DNA of 64,000 bases. It comes from Bacteroidota bacterium (lineage in GTDB: Bacteria > Bacteroidota > Bacteroidia > Bacteroidales > F082). A model generated the notes under the pieces. That model was not told the origin of the DNA. It did no database searches and saw only the letters and a program-made list of their open reading frames with translations. The stretch's first letter is position 1; each line of letters opens with the position of its first letter. A program made the translations under genes and the position numbers. Below are positions 9,306 to 17,755 of this stretch, piece by piece. The stretch spans positions 1 through 64,000 of the forward strand of contig JAHIUX010000073.1 of the NCBI GenBank assembly GCA_018816765.1, given 5' to 3'.

Positions 9306-10250
9306 ATGATTAAATTACACGATATTTCAGTTGTCGTTCCCATTTTCAATGAAGAACTGGGACTTCCCGAGCTGTACGACAGGCTTGTTGCTTCGCTGGA
9401 ACCCATCACGCCCGATTTCGAGCTCATTTTTGTGAACGATGCCAGTCACGACAACTCCCTGCTGCTGTTGCGACAGCTGGCCGGCCACGACAAACGGGTG
9501 AAATTTATCAGTTTCAGCCGCAATTTCGGTCATCAGATTGCCGTCACTGCCGGTCTCGAACATTCGGCTGGAAAAGCGGTGGTGATCATCGATGGCGACC
9601 TGCAGGATCCGCCTGAGCTGATTCCGGAAATGGTTGCACAATATCAAAAAGGCTTCAAGGTGGTCTATGCCCGCCGCCGCTCACGCACGGGCGAGTCGTT
9701 TTTTAAAAAATTGACTGCCAAGTTATTTTACCGTATCCTGGTGAGGCTCACAGGGGTTAAAATTCCCATCGATACGGGCGATTTCAGGCTGATCGACAGG
9801 GTGATTGTGGAGCAACTGAAGCTGATGCCCGAGCCCAATAAATTTCTGCGCGGACAGATTGCCTGGATGGGTTTCAGGCAAACATTCGTTGAGTTTGACC
9901 GCGACGCACGGAAATACGGCAAAACGGGCTATCCCTTGTCGAAGATGTTGCGTTTTGCGCTTGACGGCATCACCGCCTTTTCCGATGTTCCTTTGAAACT
10001 GGCCACAACAGCAGGGTTTGCCGTTTCATTCATTGCTCTGCTCGTGATCATTTATGCCTTGATTGCTCATTTTTTCCTCGACGAAACAATCACCGGATGG
10101 ACCTCCCTCATCGTAAGTTCCATGTTTATCGGCGGCATTCAGTTGATTTCCATCGGCATCATCGGCGAGTATATCAGCCGCATCAACAATAGCGTCAGGC
10201 AGCGGCCATTGTATATTGTGGAGGAGTCCAATGCCGATACAACTCCTTAA
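9306..10250 (+). CDS. GT2 polyprenyl-phosphate glycosyltransferase
   Basis: The 314-residue protein has a GT-A domain with VVPIFNEELGLPELY near residue 10, FVNDASHDNS near residue 42, and the metal-binding DGDLQDPPELIP near residue 97. It ends with two C-terminal membrane helices (about residues 237-260 and 270-293). This is the layout of GtrB/ArnC/DPM1-type enzymes, which load a sugar from a nucleotide donor onto undecaprenyl phosphate. It follows the GT39 gene on the same strand and likely supplies its donor. The tail EYISRINNSVRQRPLYIVEE is typical of the family. Length is normal and the reading frame is complete. Confidence 0.88.
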   Translation: MIKLHDISVVVPIFNEELGLPELYDRLVASLEPITPDFELIFVNDASHDNSLLLLRQLAGHDKRVKFISFSRNFGHQIAVTAGLEHSAGKAVVIIDGDLQDPPELIPEMVAQYQKGFKVVYARRRSRTGESFFKKLTAKLFYRILVRLTGVKIPIDTGDFRLIDRVIVEQLKLMPEPNKFLRGQIAWMGFRQTFVEFDRDARKYGKTGYPLSKMLRFALDGITAFSDVPLKLATTAGFAVSFIALLVIIYALIAHFFLDETITGWTSLIVSSMFIGGIQLISIGIIGEYISRINNSVRQRPLYIVEESNADTTP

Positions 10251-10316
10251 GTAGTTTCGGAAACGCATGGCACGCGGATATGCGCTGATGATGAGGATGT
10301 TCGCTGATTTAAGTAT

Positions 10317-10343
10317 CCGACTTAATCAGATAGTCGGGTTTTT
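10317..10343 (+). terminator. Intrinsic terminator after GT2 gene
   Basis: CCGACT (10317-10322) pairs with AGTCGG (10332-10337) and is followed by G and a run of five T. The stem is short, so strength is uncertain. It lies between convergent genes. Confidence 0.5.
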
Positions 10344-10358
10344 CAAGCCTCCGGCTGA

Positions 10359-13300
10359 TTACTTTGGGATTACCAGCCAGACACGCTTAACTCCCATCTT
10401 TTCGATGATCCTGATTTCTTTTTGTGCTTCCTCACGCTTTGCATAATAATTGGTGTACACATAGGTCACATTGCTGACCTCATCATAGCCAAAGCTGATC
10501 ACCAAACCCTGTTCGCTGAACAGCTGCCTGAAGCGGACCGCTTCGGCCAGACTCTTCGCCTCGGCAAGCACCACATAGAACATTCCCGGCTGAAGCATTG
10601 TTTTGTTCATCTTAGGTTTGAACGCCTGTTCCTGTGTGCCGGCGCCTTCGGTCTGGTTCATCCTGCCGGCCAGCACCTTGATTTTCTGGATAACGTATTC
10701 GCCGCTATCAGGTTCAGGTTTGCTGACCTTTTTGAAGTTTATTTGTCTGTTGCGTTCAACAACCTGAAAAACAACCGCTTTACCCGTTGATTCAGGCATA
10801 GGCACATTGATGTCGTTGTTGAGGATGACAAAATGATCGCCAAAGACATTGGCAATGCGCACATAGTAGACCTGATTTCCGGGGACATACACATTGAACT
10901 TTCCTTCTGCATCGGTGAACGCAGCGTAACTGTTGCCCAATGCATTGTAAGCAGTGACCTTGATGTTTGCCATATCGACCGTCAATTCGCTGTCCTTGAT
11001 AAACTTCTGCCGTTTCACCTCGATGCGCCCCCCGAGTTTGTTTGCCTTCTGAAATGGCACCTGCATCACCTCGTTTTTCAGCACTTCGATCTTTTCAACC
11101 TGTTGTCCAACATAGAAATATTCCATCAGGTTATCGAGTGCAGTGATGTTCATCTCATAGAAGCCTTTGGGTATTTTGTTAAAGCTCACAATGCCTTTTT
11201 CGTTGGTAACCAGGGTGATGTCGACAGGAAGTTTGCCCTCCTTGTGCTGTTTGGCCGAGTTGGTAAGCCTCAGCCTCACCTTGATGTTTGGCACACCCAC
11301 CTCGTTCCTGTCCTTGAAGCCATTGCCATTTTCGTCCTTGAACATTTGTATGTTCAGCCTTCTGAGGTCATTTTTCCATTGGTTGTCATCGCTTTTCCCC
11401 CAGTTTTTCTTTACCGCAAATTCGAGGTAATAAAATGAATTGCCGAAATTTCCATTGTCGAAATGCTGCCGGGTGTAGTTGTACGAACCGCTCATCACGG
11501 CATACCAGTTTCGGTAGACATAGGCTTCGACGCGTGGGTTAATGTTGATGGTTCCGTATTTCAGGTCGAAGCGGTACACAAGGTTCGAAAACAAGGTGAG
11601 CCTGATGCGCTCGTCAAGGAAAGTTTTCAAAACAAAGGGGGAAATGCTGATGCCATTGGTTTTGTTGTCGATGGCATACTGGTAAAGCCCTGAATTGGCC
11701 ATTGGGCCATAGTCGTACCGTACCTGCATTCCATAGCCCCGGGCATTCACATCGGTAAGGATATGCAAATCGTAATCGGACCTGGCGGGTTTGTTCGAGT
11801 TGATGTAGTAGAGGTTTCCCAGCCCGTACTTGATGTTGAGCATCAGGAACTGCTTGTAGAATGCCTTGAACTCGACCCTGTATTTCTCAATCCTGAAGGT
11901 CTCACGGGCATTGCCTTCGCGCGAGGGGTTTGAGGCATAGTAAAATTCGATGCTCGGGCCGGCATCAAAGCGCAGTGATTTGCTGTTTCCAAAATGAAAG
12001 AAAACGCTGCCAAACTGATCTCTGAGGTAGAGGTATGGCGATTTGATGCCTTCGCGGTTATACTGGTGATAGTTACGTTCGGTGTTGAACAGTGTCCAGG
12101 CGAAGTAATTTTTAGTGCCGGCAATGTTGAATCGTGTCCGCAGCATCAGGTTAAAGAGTCCCATCTGAGGTCCGGGTATTTCGGCCGTTCCCATATTATT
12201 CATCAGCTGAATGTCGATCTTATCTGTCAGGCGGGCAGTATAGTTCAGGTCGTAGGCCAGTCCCGACAGGGTGTAGGGGCTGAACAAGCTGTGTTTCTCG
12301 TTGTAGGCATAGATTACCGCACTGATATCGTGATTCTTCGACAGGCTGATTTTGTTTGTATGCAGGACAAAAGACGTTGTTTTTGTCTTCGTCTTGTCGT
12401 CATCATCGTAACTGCCGGAAGCCTTCATATCGCGCTTGCCGCGGGTGTAGTGATAGCCCATGGCCACGCTGGCTTTGTGATCGATAAAACCATAGCTGGT
12501 ATAGCCTTCAAGGGCGCTTGCAGGACTTAACTGAATTTCATCAGCAATCATCACGCTGTTTCGGCTGTAGAGGTTACGTCCGAGCATCGAGCTGAACGCG
12601 CCGAGTCCGGCTTTCAGCGATTTCAGGCTGTATAAAAACTGATAATAGCTGTTTCCGATCACGTCTTCGCGGTCGGTGAGGTTGTAATAAGTGAAGTTAT
12701 AGGAGAAGTTTCCTTCGTTTTTCATCGTGGTCAGGCCACGGGTTTTAATAAACGGAAGCACCTCATTGTTGCGCGAAAAGGTGCGCACCCCTACTTCGGT
12801 GGTATGCAGCAGTCCCTGTTCGATCACAAAAGGCGAATAGGCATCAGAATATTTTTCGACCAGCACCGAGCGATACACCTTCGAAAGGCCATTCGTTGCA
12901 TAAATTTGCACCTTCCCCACATCAAAGATGCGCTGCTCGCTGTAGTTATAGGTGACCCCAAAACGCAGCAGGGTATCATGTCCGGGCGGCAGGCTTAGGT
13001 CCAGCTTCAGCCCATCGGTACTCATCGGCTCTATCCCCAGTTTAAGGTCGGGCTCCACTTCAAGGCTGATGGTTTCGGCGGTGTTGCCTGTGTTGGAAAC
13101 GAGGATCGAAAACTCAGCCCTGTTCAGGTTTGGCACAAGCAGCACCCTTTTTTCCGATACTGCAACCTCCCAGGCGTGGGTTTTCTCCGTCACAATTTCG
13201 AAATATGCCGTTGCCAGCAGCTGGTTTTTGGCGGAGTAACACTGGAAAAACACATCGTAGCTTTCCTGCAGGATGGCGCCTGAAGCGGATTTAAACCTCA

Positions 13301-13598
13301 GCGGGAGGTAGAGGCTGTCGCCCGCCGCGATGAGCTGATCACCAGGAGGCTCACCGATTACCAACCAGTTTTCGGACAGCTTCAGCACCGGATGCAAGAA
13401 CACAGCTTCGCTGCTGTGGTTTTTCAGCCTGAGCACATTGAAACAAGGCATGCCCGACTGGTGGTCAACAACGGGTTTAATGAATTCAGCGGTGATGGCC
13501 TGGGTTTCGGATGCTGTTTGCGCATAAAGCGGCTGTGTCAGCAGAAAACTGCTGAAGCAACATAAGCGTAAGGTTTTTGCAATCCATTTTCCACACAC
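10359..13598 (-). CDS. Usher-like outer-membrane barrel with SPOR-like end
   Basis: A 1079-residue secreted protein (signal peptide to about residue 26, LYAQ). Residues 30-240 look like two Ig-like beta domains. Residues about 255-760 are rich in Tyr/Phe with alternating polar-hydrophobic strands, as in a large outer-membrane barrel. From about 765 there is an SdrD_B/CarboxypepD-like domain opening with FKDENGNGFKDRNEVGVPN, a possible calcium loop. A second Ig-like domain follows at about 880-960. The last 75 residues resemble a SPOR domain (FYVVLAEAKSLAEAVRFRQ to VKRVWLVIPK). The barrel is close to the size of a FimD-type usher barrel, and chaperone-like and pilin-like genes lie upstream in the same direction. 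Usher function is therefore my inference from architecture and context. I see no classical usher signature, and a plain transporter or receptor barrel remains possible. Confidence 0.6.
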   Translation of the reverse strand: MCGKWIAKTLRLCCFSSFLLTQPLYAQTASETQAITAEFIKPVVDHQSGMPCFNVLRLKNHSSEAVFLHPVLKLSENWLVIGEPPGDQLIAAGDSLYLPLRFKSASGAILQESYDVFFQCYSAKNQLLATAYFEIVTEKTHAWEVAVSEKRVLLVPNLNRAEFSILVSNTGNTAETISLEVEPDLKLGIEPMSTDGLKLDLSLPPGHDTLLRFGVTYNYSEQRIFDVGKVQIYATNGLSKVYRSVLVEKYSDAYSPFVIEQGLLHTTEVGVRTFSRNNEVLPFIKTRGLTTMKNEGNFSYNFTYYNLTDREDVIGNSYYQFLYSLKSLKAGLGAFSSMLGRNLYSRNSVMIADEIQLSPASALEGYTSYGFIDHKASVAMGYHYTRGKRDMKASGSYDDDDKTKTKTTSFVLHTNKISLSKNHDISAVIYAYNEKHSLFSPYTLSGLAYDLNYTARLTDKIDIQLMNNMGTAEIPGPQMGLFNLMLRTRFNIAGTKNYFAWTLFNTERNYHQYNREGIKSPYLYLRDQFGSVFFHFGNSKSLRFDAGPSIEFYYASNPSREGNARETFRIEKYRVEFKAFYKQFLMLNIKYGLGNLYYINSNKPARSDYDLHILTDVNARGYGMQVRYDYGPMANSGLYQYAIDNKTNGISISPFVLKTFLDERIRLTLFSNLVYRFDLKYGTININPRVEAYVYRNWYAVMSGSYNYTRQHFDNGNFGNSFYYLEFAVKKNWGKSDDNQWKNDLRRLNIQMFKDENGNGFKDRNEVGVPNIKVRLRLTNSAKQHKEGKLPVDITLVTNEKGIVSFNKIPKGFYEMNITALDNLMEYFYVGQQVEKIEVLKNEVMQVPFQKANKLGGRIEVKRQKFIKDSELTVDMANIKVTAYNALGNSYAAFTDAEGKFNVYVPGNQVYYVRIANVFGDHFVILNNDINVPMPESTGKAVVFQVVERNRQINFKKVSKPEPDSGEYVIQKIKVLAGRMNQTEGAGTQEQAFKPKMNKTMLQPGMFYVVLAEAKSLAEAVRFRQLFSEQGLVISFGYDEVSNVTYVYTNYYAKREEAQKEIRIIEKMGVKRVWLVIPK

Positions 13599-13613
13599 GA
13601 TGGCATCATTGTT

Positions 13614-14240
13614 TTACTCAGGTTTCCAGGGTGTCTGGCTTTCCGACAGGGTGATGAAGAACTTACCGGCATAATAGTCATCCTTGATTTTCATGCCAGC
13701 GAAACGTTTTATTTTTCTTGCCTCTTCTTCATAGGTGAACTTCCACCTGATGACGAAGGCGTTCTTGTCCGATCCACCCACATTGCCGCGTTTTCCGTTT
13801 GTAAGCACGGTTATTTTGTCAACACTCAGGGTGAGCACGGTGTCTTTGGTCAGGTTGGCTGTGTTCGAGAAAAGGCCATTGTCCCAGTTCGATCCCAGGC
13901 TTTCGATGGTGAATCCGATAAAGTCGAGCGGAATCTTCTGGCTTGAATCGCTGGTCCCTTTAAAGTACGGATCAATTGCCGAGATACTGAGGTTCCAGCT
14001 TCCTGTTGATTCGATACTGAAGTTTACATCTTCCGGACTTTTGGTCACCTGATACAGTTCATCGCTGATTTGCCTCAAGCCAAACTCGATGTTTGCCTCA
14101 GGATCCATGTTCAGGTTCAGTATGGATTCGAGCCGCGAGTCAAAACGAATTTCCATATTGTTTTCCTGTGCCCCCACAAGGCTTGCTGTCAGCAGCAAGA
14201 GCAGCAATGCAAGCAGTCCGGTTTGGTGTAATTTCATCAT
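13614..14240 (-). CDS. Secreted pilin-like beta protein, paralogue 3
   Basis: A 208-residue protein with a strong signal peptide (MKLHQTGLLALLLLLLTASLVGAQ). It shares with the products at 14330 and 17752 the pattern W-N-L-x-I-x-A (GSWNLSISA), IPLDFIGF, a Leu/Thr-rich strand leading to VLTNGKRGN, and NAFVIRWKF. It lacks the GTxxGxMN segment and ends with a longer basic region and TLSESQTPWKPE, so it is the most divergent copy. That would suit an anchor, terminator or tip subunit. The frame stays open upstream to 14459, but the MMK start at 14240 fits the signal peptide. The stop is 15 bp before the usher-like gene, implying one transcript for the two. Confidence 0.65.
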   Translation of the reverse strand: MMKLHQTGLLALLLLLLTASLVGAQENNMEIRFDSRLESILNLNMDPEANIEFGLRQISDELYQVTKSPEDVNFSIESTGSWNLSISAIDPYFKGTSDSSQKIPLDFIGFTIESLGSNWDNGLFSNTANLTKDTVLTLSVDKITVLTNGKRGNVGGSDKNAFVIRWKFTYEEEARKIKRFAGMKIKDDYYAGKFFITLSESQTPWKPE

Positions 14241-14268
14241 AATCAGGTTAAAAACGAAAAGTGCGCCC

Positions 14269-14303
14269 AAAAAAAAGGAAATACGGCGAAACACCGTATT
14301 TCC
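14269..14303 (-). terminator. Strong intrinsic terminator after main pilin-like gene
   Basis: GGAAATACGG (14277-14286) and CCGTATTTCC (14294-14303) form a perfect 10-bp stem with a 7-nt loop. On the minus strand it is followed by eight T (plus-strand A run 14269-14276). It lies between the genes at 14330 and 13614 and would limit transcription into the usher-like gene. Confidence 0.88.
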
Positions 14304-14329
14304 TCTTATCAATTCATGAACGAAAGGGT

Positions 14330-14926
14330 TTAGGGTAAAGCTGTTAATGTTAAGTTTACGGTTGTTGTATAGGTACCGAGACCGCCAATGGTCCCGTTTG
14401 ATAACTGATCGAAAATTGAAAGTGTATTCATTGTGCCCTGCATGGTGCCCATGGTCCAATTCAGGTTAAACGCGTTGTCGGAAGCGTCGCCGCTGTTGGT
14501 TGTTCCATTGTCGAGCAGGGTTTGGTCAGTTGCTGTGAGTCCCATGGCCGTGGCAAGGCTGGTGTTTGAGCAGCTTACTTCGGTTCCAATCTGATGGGTT
14601 CCTGTGGCTTCGCACCACACACCCAGGTTGTCAATCGGGATAATATTGGTTCCCCCGTCGGAGAAGTCAGCTGCATTGATTTTCAGGTCCCAGTCAGAAG
14701 TTGACTCCATGGTTACTGTCGTTGTCCCAACGGCATTGATACCAAGGTTATAGTCGGCCGGTGTTGTGAAGTTAGCCGTTTGATCCGCGCCGGCGGTTAC
14801 GGTGAGGTTCAATACCGAGCTTAAGATGGCCGTGAAGTTAACCACATCAGTATCTGTAGCTTGAGCCTGAAGGCCGGCAGTGTGCATCGCAAAGATTGCT
14901 GCGAGGATAAGTACTGTTTTTTTCAT
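14330..14926 (-). CDS. Secreted pilin-like beta protein, probable major subunit
   Basis: The 198-residue protein has a clean signal peptide (MKKTVLILAAIFAMHTAGLQAQ) and a Thr/Asn/Gly-rich beta mature part. After an alternating N-terminal strand (VNFTAILSSVLNLTV) come SDWDLKINA, IPIDNLGVW, a likely disulfide between Cys in GVWCEA and TEVSC, LTATDQTLLDNG, NAFNLNWTMGTMQGTMN, and a final strand YTTTVNLTLTALP. Two WxL/WxM motifs occur in the same order as in Gram-positive WxL domains, though overall similarity to those is unproven. A dedicated terminator follows and a regulator-type spacer precedes it, so it is probably made in larger amounts than its neighbours, as expected of a main fibre subunit. 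The family is not one I can name with certainty. Confidence 0.7.
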   Translation of the reverse strand: MKKTVLILAAIFAMHTAGLQAQATDTDVVNFTAILSSVLNLTVTAGADQTANFTTPADYNLGINAVGTTTVTMESTSDWDLKINAADFSDGGTNIIPIDNLGVWCEATGTHQIGTEVSCSNTSLATAMGLTATDQTLLDNGTTNSGDASDNAFNLNWTMGTMQGTMNTLSIFDQLSNGTIGGLGTYTTTVNLTLTALP

Positions 14927-15027
14927 GTTAGCTTTTTTTTAATCGTTTGTGAATGTTTGTCTTGTTCTTCATAACTGAAACAGGCTACAATGTTAGCACA
15001 TTGCACAGGGCCTGCACATCGGGAAAG

Positions 15028-15110
15028 GACTGAATTCAGGCTTCAGTCAGGCTGAATTTTAGGGTTAGAAATGCTGAGATTTTTCCGGTCCGGCTTCAAA
15101 AATGCTGAGA
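15028..15110. promoter_or_regulatory. Candidate response-regulator binding region
   Basis: In the spacer upstream of the gene starting at 14926, GACTGAA (15028-15034) and TTCAGTC (15042-15048) form a perfect inverted repeat, and the 10-bp palindrome CTGAATTCAG lies within it at 15030-15039. Further on, AAATGCTGAGA occurs at 15069-15079 and again at 15100-15110, 31 bp apart, about three helical turns on one face. NarL/FixJ-type regulators often bind such repeats. The adjacent gene encodes one. Binding is inferred. Confidence 0.45.
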
Positions 15111-15203
15111 AGCAATCAGTAAAAAGCAGGGAGAAACGTACTGATTTTATGGCTTTTTTCTGTCCTTCAATGTGTTAGGCTTAATATTCCAACCAGCCGC
15201 TGT

Positions 15204-15857
15204 TTACTCAAGATCGATCAATTTGTTCCTGATGGCGTATTTCACCAAATCCGTTGTCGACTTAAACTCAAGCTTGTCCATGATATGTTGCTTATGGGTG
15301 CCGACAGTTTTGATGCTCACAAAGAGCTGATCCGCGATTTCCTTTGTCGATTTACCCATAGCAAACAATTTCAAGACTTCTGTTTCGCGTCCGGTGAGCA
15401 GGCTTTCTGTTTCAGCGGGTCGGCTATCCTCCGACTTATCGAGGTAGTCGTGAATCAGCACTTCGGTGATGGTGTCGCTCAGGTATTTTTTTCCGGCATA
15501 CACTGCCTGAATGCCTTCGATCAGTTGGTGGTAGGTGCAGTTTTTGAACAGGTAGCCTGAAGCTCCGGCTTCGAGCATTTCTTTCACATACGATTTCTCT
15601 GAGTGCATGGATAAGGCAATCACCCTGATTTGCGGATGTGATTTTCTGAGCTGGCCTGTGGCTTCGATGCCGTTGAGTATCGGCATGCCAATATCCATGA
15701 TAACGATATCGGGCATCAGCTTAGCGGCCATCACAAGGGCTTCCTGTCCGTTTGGCGCCTGCCCGACGATTTCGATGTCAGGGGTGTCGGCAAGCAGGTT
15801 CACCAGGCCTTCGCGGAAGAGCTGGTGATCGTCGGCAATGAGCAGTTTGATCTTCAT
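15204..15857 (-). CDS. NarL/FixJ-type response regulator
   Basis: A 217-residue two-domain regulator. The receiver domain (about 1-120) shows the acidic pair in LIADDHQLF, the phospho-acceptor Asp in IVIMDIGMP and the conserved Lys in GYLFKNCTY. The LuxR-type helix-turn-helix (about 150-212) carries TGRETEVLKLFAMGKSTKEIADQLFVS in its usual place. It starts 5 bp after the stop of the sensor kinase gene, so the two are a cognate pair. Its gene stands between pilin-like genes of the same strand, which makes those genes the natural regulatory targets. Confidence 0.93.
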   Translation of the reverse strand: MKIKLLIADDHQLFREGLVNLLADTPDIEIVGQAPNGQEALVMAAKLMPDIVIMDIGMPILNGIEATGQLRKSHPQIRVIALSMHSEKSYVKEMLEAGASGYLFKNCTYHQLIEGIQAVYAGKKYLSDTITEVLIHDYLDKSEDSRPAETESLLTGRETEVLKLFAMGKSTKEIADQLFVSIKTVGTHKQHIMDKLEFKSTTDLVKYAIRNKLIDLE

Positions 15858-15862
15858 AGCTT

Positions 15863-17755
15863 TCAGGGTATAAATAGTTTAACGCGGGTGCCTTTTCCGG
15901 GCACGCTGTAAATGTCGAGTTTTCCGAGAATGGAGGCAATGCGTTCACGGATATTAAACAGGCCGTAGCCTTCTGTTTTCGTCGAAAGGGATTTCATGTC
16001 GAAGCCTTTTCCGTTGTCGATGATTTCGATGGTCAGCAGCTCCTGTTCCACCCTGATGCGCACGATCACCTCGGTTGCTTCGGCATGTTTGATGATGTTG
16101 TTCAGGAGTTCCGAAAACACCCGGTACAGCAAGATGGCGGTTTCGTTGCGCACGTGTACGTTATCAACGCTGCAATTGAGGGTGGTTTCAAGCCCAAACT
16201 CCTCTCCCACCTTGTCGAGTTTCCATTTCAGTGCCGAAACGAGGCCAAGCTCGTGCAGTATGGGCGGACTCAGGTCGTAGGTGAGCAGGCGGCTTTCCCT
16301 GATTGCCTTGTCGATCAGCGAAAGGGTGTCACCAATCACCATATCGGCTTTTTCGCTCGATTTGGGCCTGGCCAGCGACGAAAGTTTCAGGTATGCGATG
16401 GCAAGGCTTTGCCCGATGCCGTCGTGCAGAAATGCAGCCATTTTTTTTCGCTCCTGCTCTTCGGCATGGATAAGCTTTGCCTGAAGGTGCTTCAGCCTGG
16501 TCTGGTAAGCTTCAATCATTTCGAGGTTCCTGATCTGGGCTGCTTCGATCAGTTTGCGTTCAGAGATATCGCGGATAAAGATGAACTTGCGGCTTTCGAT
16601 CAGTTTGAACAGGTTTATACTGACTTCAACATCAATAAACTGCCCGTTTTTTTTCGGATGTTTTGTTTCAAAGCGCACATATTCACTTTCTGTAAATCCG
16701 GTGTGCATCTTCTTCCGCGAACTGAGCGAAGCCTCTGAGATGTCGATGGCAGTGAGCACGCTTCCCGTCAGCTCGGCCGCCGAATAGCCGGTAATCCGGC
16801 AATAGGCTTCGTTGGTTTCGATGATGATGTTATCGGCATCTGTCATCACAAAGCCATCCAGCGAAGTGTTGATCACCATGGCATGCTTTTCTTCATCGAG
16901 CATGCGTTGGGTGATGTTTTGGAAAGCGCCGCGGTAGCCCAGGAATCGGTTTTCCGCATCGAAAAAAGGAAAACCGCTGAGCATCAGCCAGGCTTCGTTG
17001 CCATCGTTGGTTTTACAGCGCAAGGTAAAGCGGTCGAAATTTCCGGTTTTCCGGGTCACCAGGGTGATGTGCGCTTTCACTGCTTCGCGGTTTTCTTCGG
17101 CAAGGAGGTCGTAGAGGTGATATTTGTGAGAAAGCTCATCGCTGCTGTAACCCAGCACATTCATCACCGTGGGGCTGACATAGGTGAAAAGCAGCGATTC
17201 GTTCACTTCCCAGAAAAACTCGTTGACGAAATCGGAAATCTGCAGCAGGCGGCTTTCCTGCACCGATGATTCGTTCAGCTGTTTCCTGATCAGGAGCTCA
17301 AGTTCGCTGTTTTGCCGTTTGAGCAGGTCTTCGGCGCTTTTAATGCGCAACATCGCGTTTACCAGCGCAATCAGCTCGGCGTGATTAAAGGGTTTGGCGA
17401 TGAATGCATCAGCACCTGAACGCAAGGCTCCGATGCGGATTTGCGAATCATTTCCATAGGCAGAAATCATCAGCACCGGGATGCCCGAAGTACGCGGATC
17501 AGCCTTAAGCACCCTGCACACATCGAATCCATTCATCTCGGGCATATTCACATCGAGCAGAATGGTGTCAGGCAGCTCAGTGCTGGCGAGCTCCAGACAG
17601 GCCTTGCCCGATCTTGCGAGTAAAACACTGTACGCAGGTAGGTTTTTTTTCAGCACAATCTCGATGAGCCTCAGGTTATCATGAATGTCGTCGACAACCA
17701 GGATCTTGCCCGAGGGATAGCCGGCTTTCATATGTTGTTCGTTCGCTTTCATCAT
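15863..17755 (-). CDS. Soluble hybrid sensor kinase: REC-PAS-PAS-HisKA_3-HATPase
   Basis: The 630-residue protein has an N-terminal receiver domain (about 17-135, Asp in TILLDVNMPEMNG). Two PAS domains follow, at about 165-285 and 290-410 (each ending in a PAC-like strand, NITQRML and DISERKL). A HisKA_3 dimerisation helix carries the phospho-His in AAFLHDGIGQSLA, and an HATPase_c domain with NNIIKHAEA and DNGKGFD reaches the end. No membrane helix is visible, so it senses something in the cytoplasm and can take phosphate input from another kinase through its own receiver. It overlaps the upstream pilin-like gene by four bases and is followed at 5 bp by its regulator gene. Co-transcription of a sensor with a structural gene is unusual. 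Confidence 0.92.
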   Translation of the reverse strand: MMKANEQHMKAGYPSGKILVVDDIHDNLRLIEIVLKKNLPAYSVLLARSGKACLELASTELPDTILLDVNMPEMNGFDVCRVLKADPRTSGIPVLMISAYGNDSQIRIGALRSGADAFIAKPFNHAELIALVNAMLRIKSAEDLLKRQNSELELLIRKQLNESSVQESRLLQISDFVNEFFWEVNESLLFTYVSPTVMNVLGYSSDELSHKYHLYDLLAEENREAVKAHITLVTRKTGNFDRFTLRCKTNDGNEAWLMLSGFPFFDAENRFLGYRGAFQNITQRMLDEEKHAMVINTSLDGFVMTDADNIIIETNEAYCRITGYSAAELTGSVLTAIDISEASLSSRKKMHTGFTESEYVRFETKHPKKNGQFIDVEVSINLFKLIESRKFIFIRDISERKLIEAAQIRNLEMIEAYQTRLKHLQAKLIHAEEQERKKMAAFLHDGIGQSLAIAYLKLSSLARPKSSEKADMVIGDTLSLIDKAIRESRLLTYDLSPPILHELGLVSALKWKLDKVGEEFGLETTLNCSVDNVHVRNETAILLYRVFSELLNNIIKHAEATEVIVRIRVEQELLTIEIIDNGKGFDMKSLSTKTEGYGLFNIRERIASILGKLDIYSVPGKGTRVKLFIP

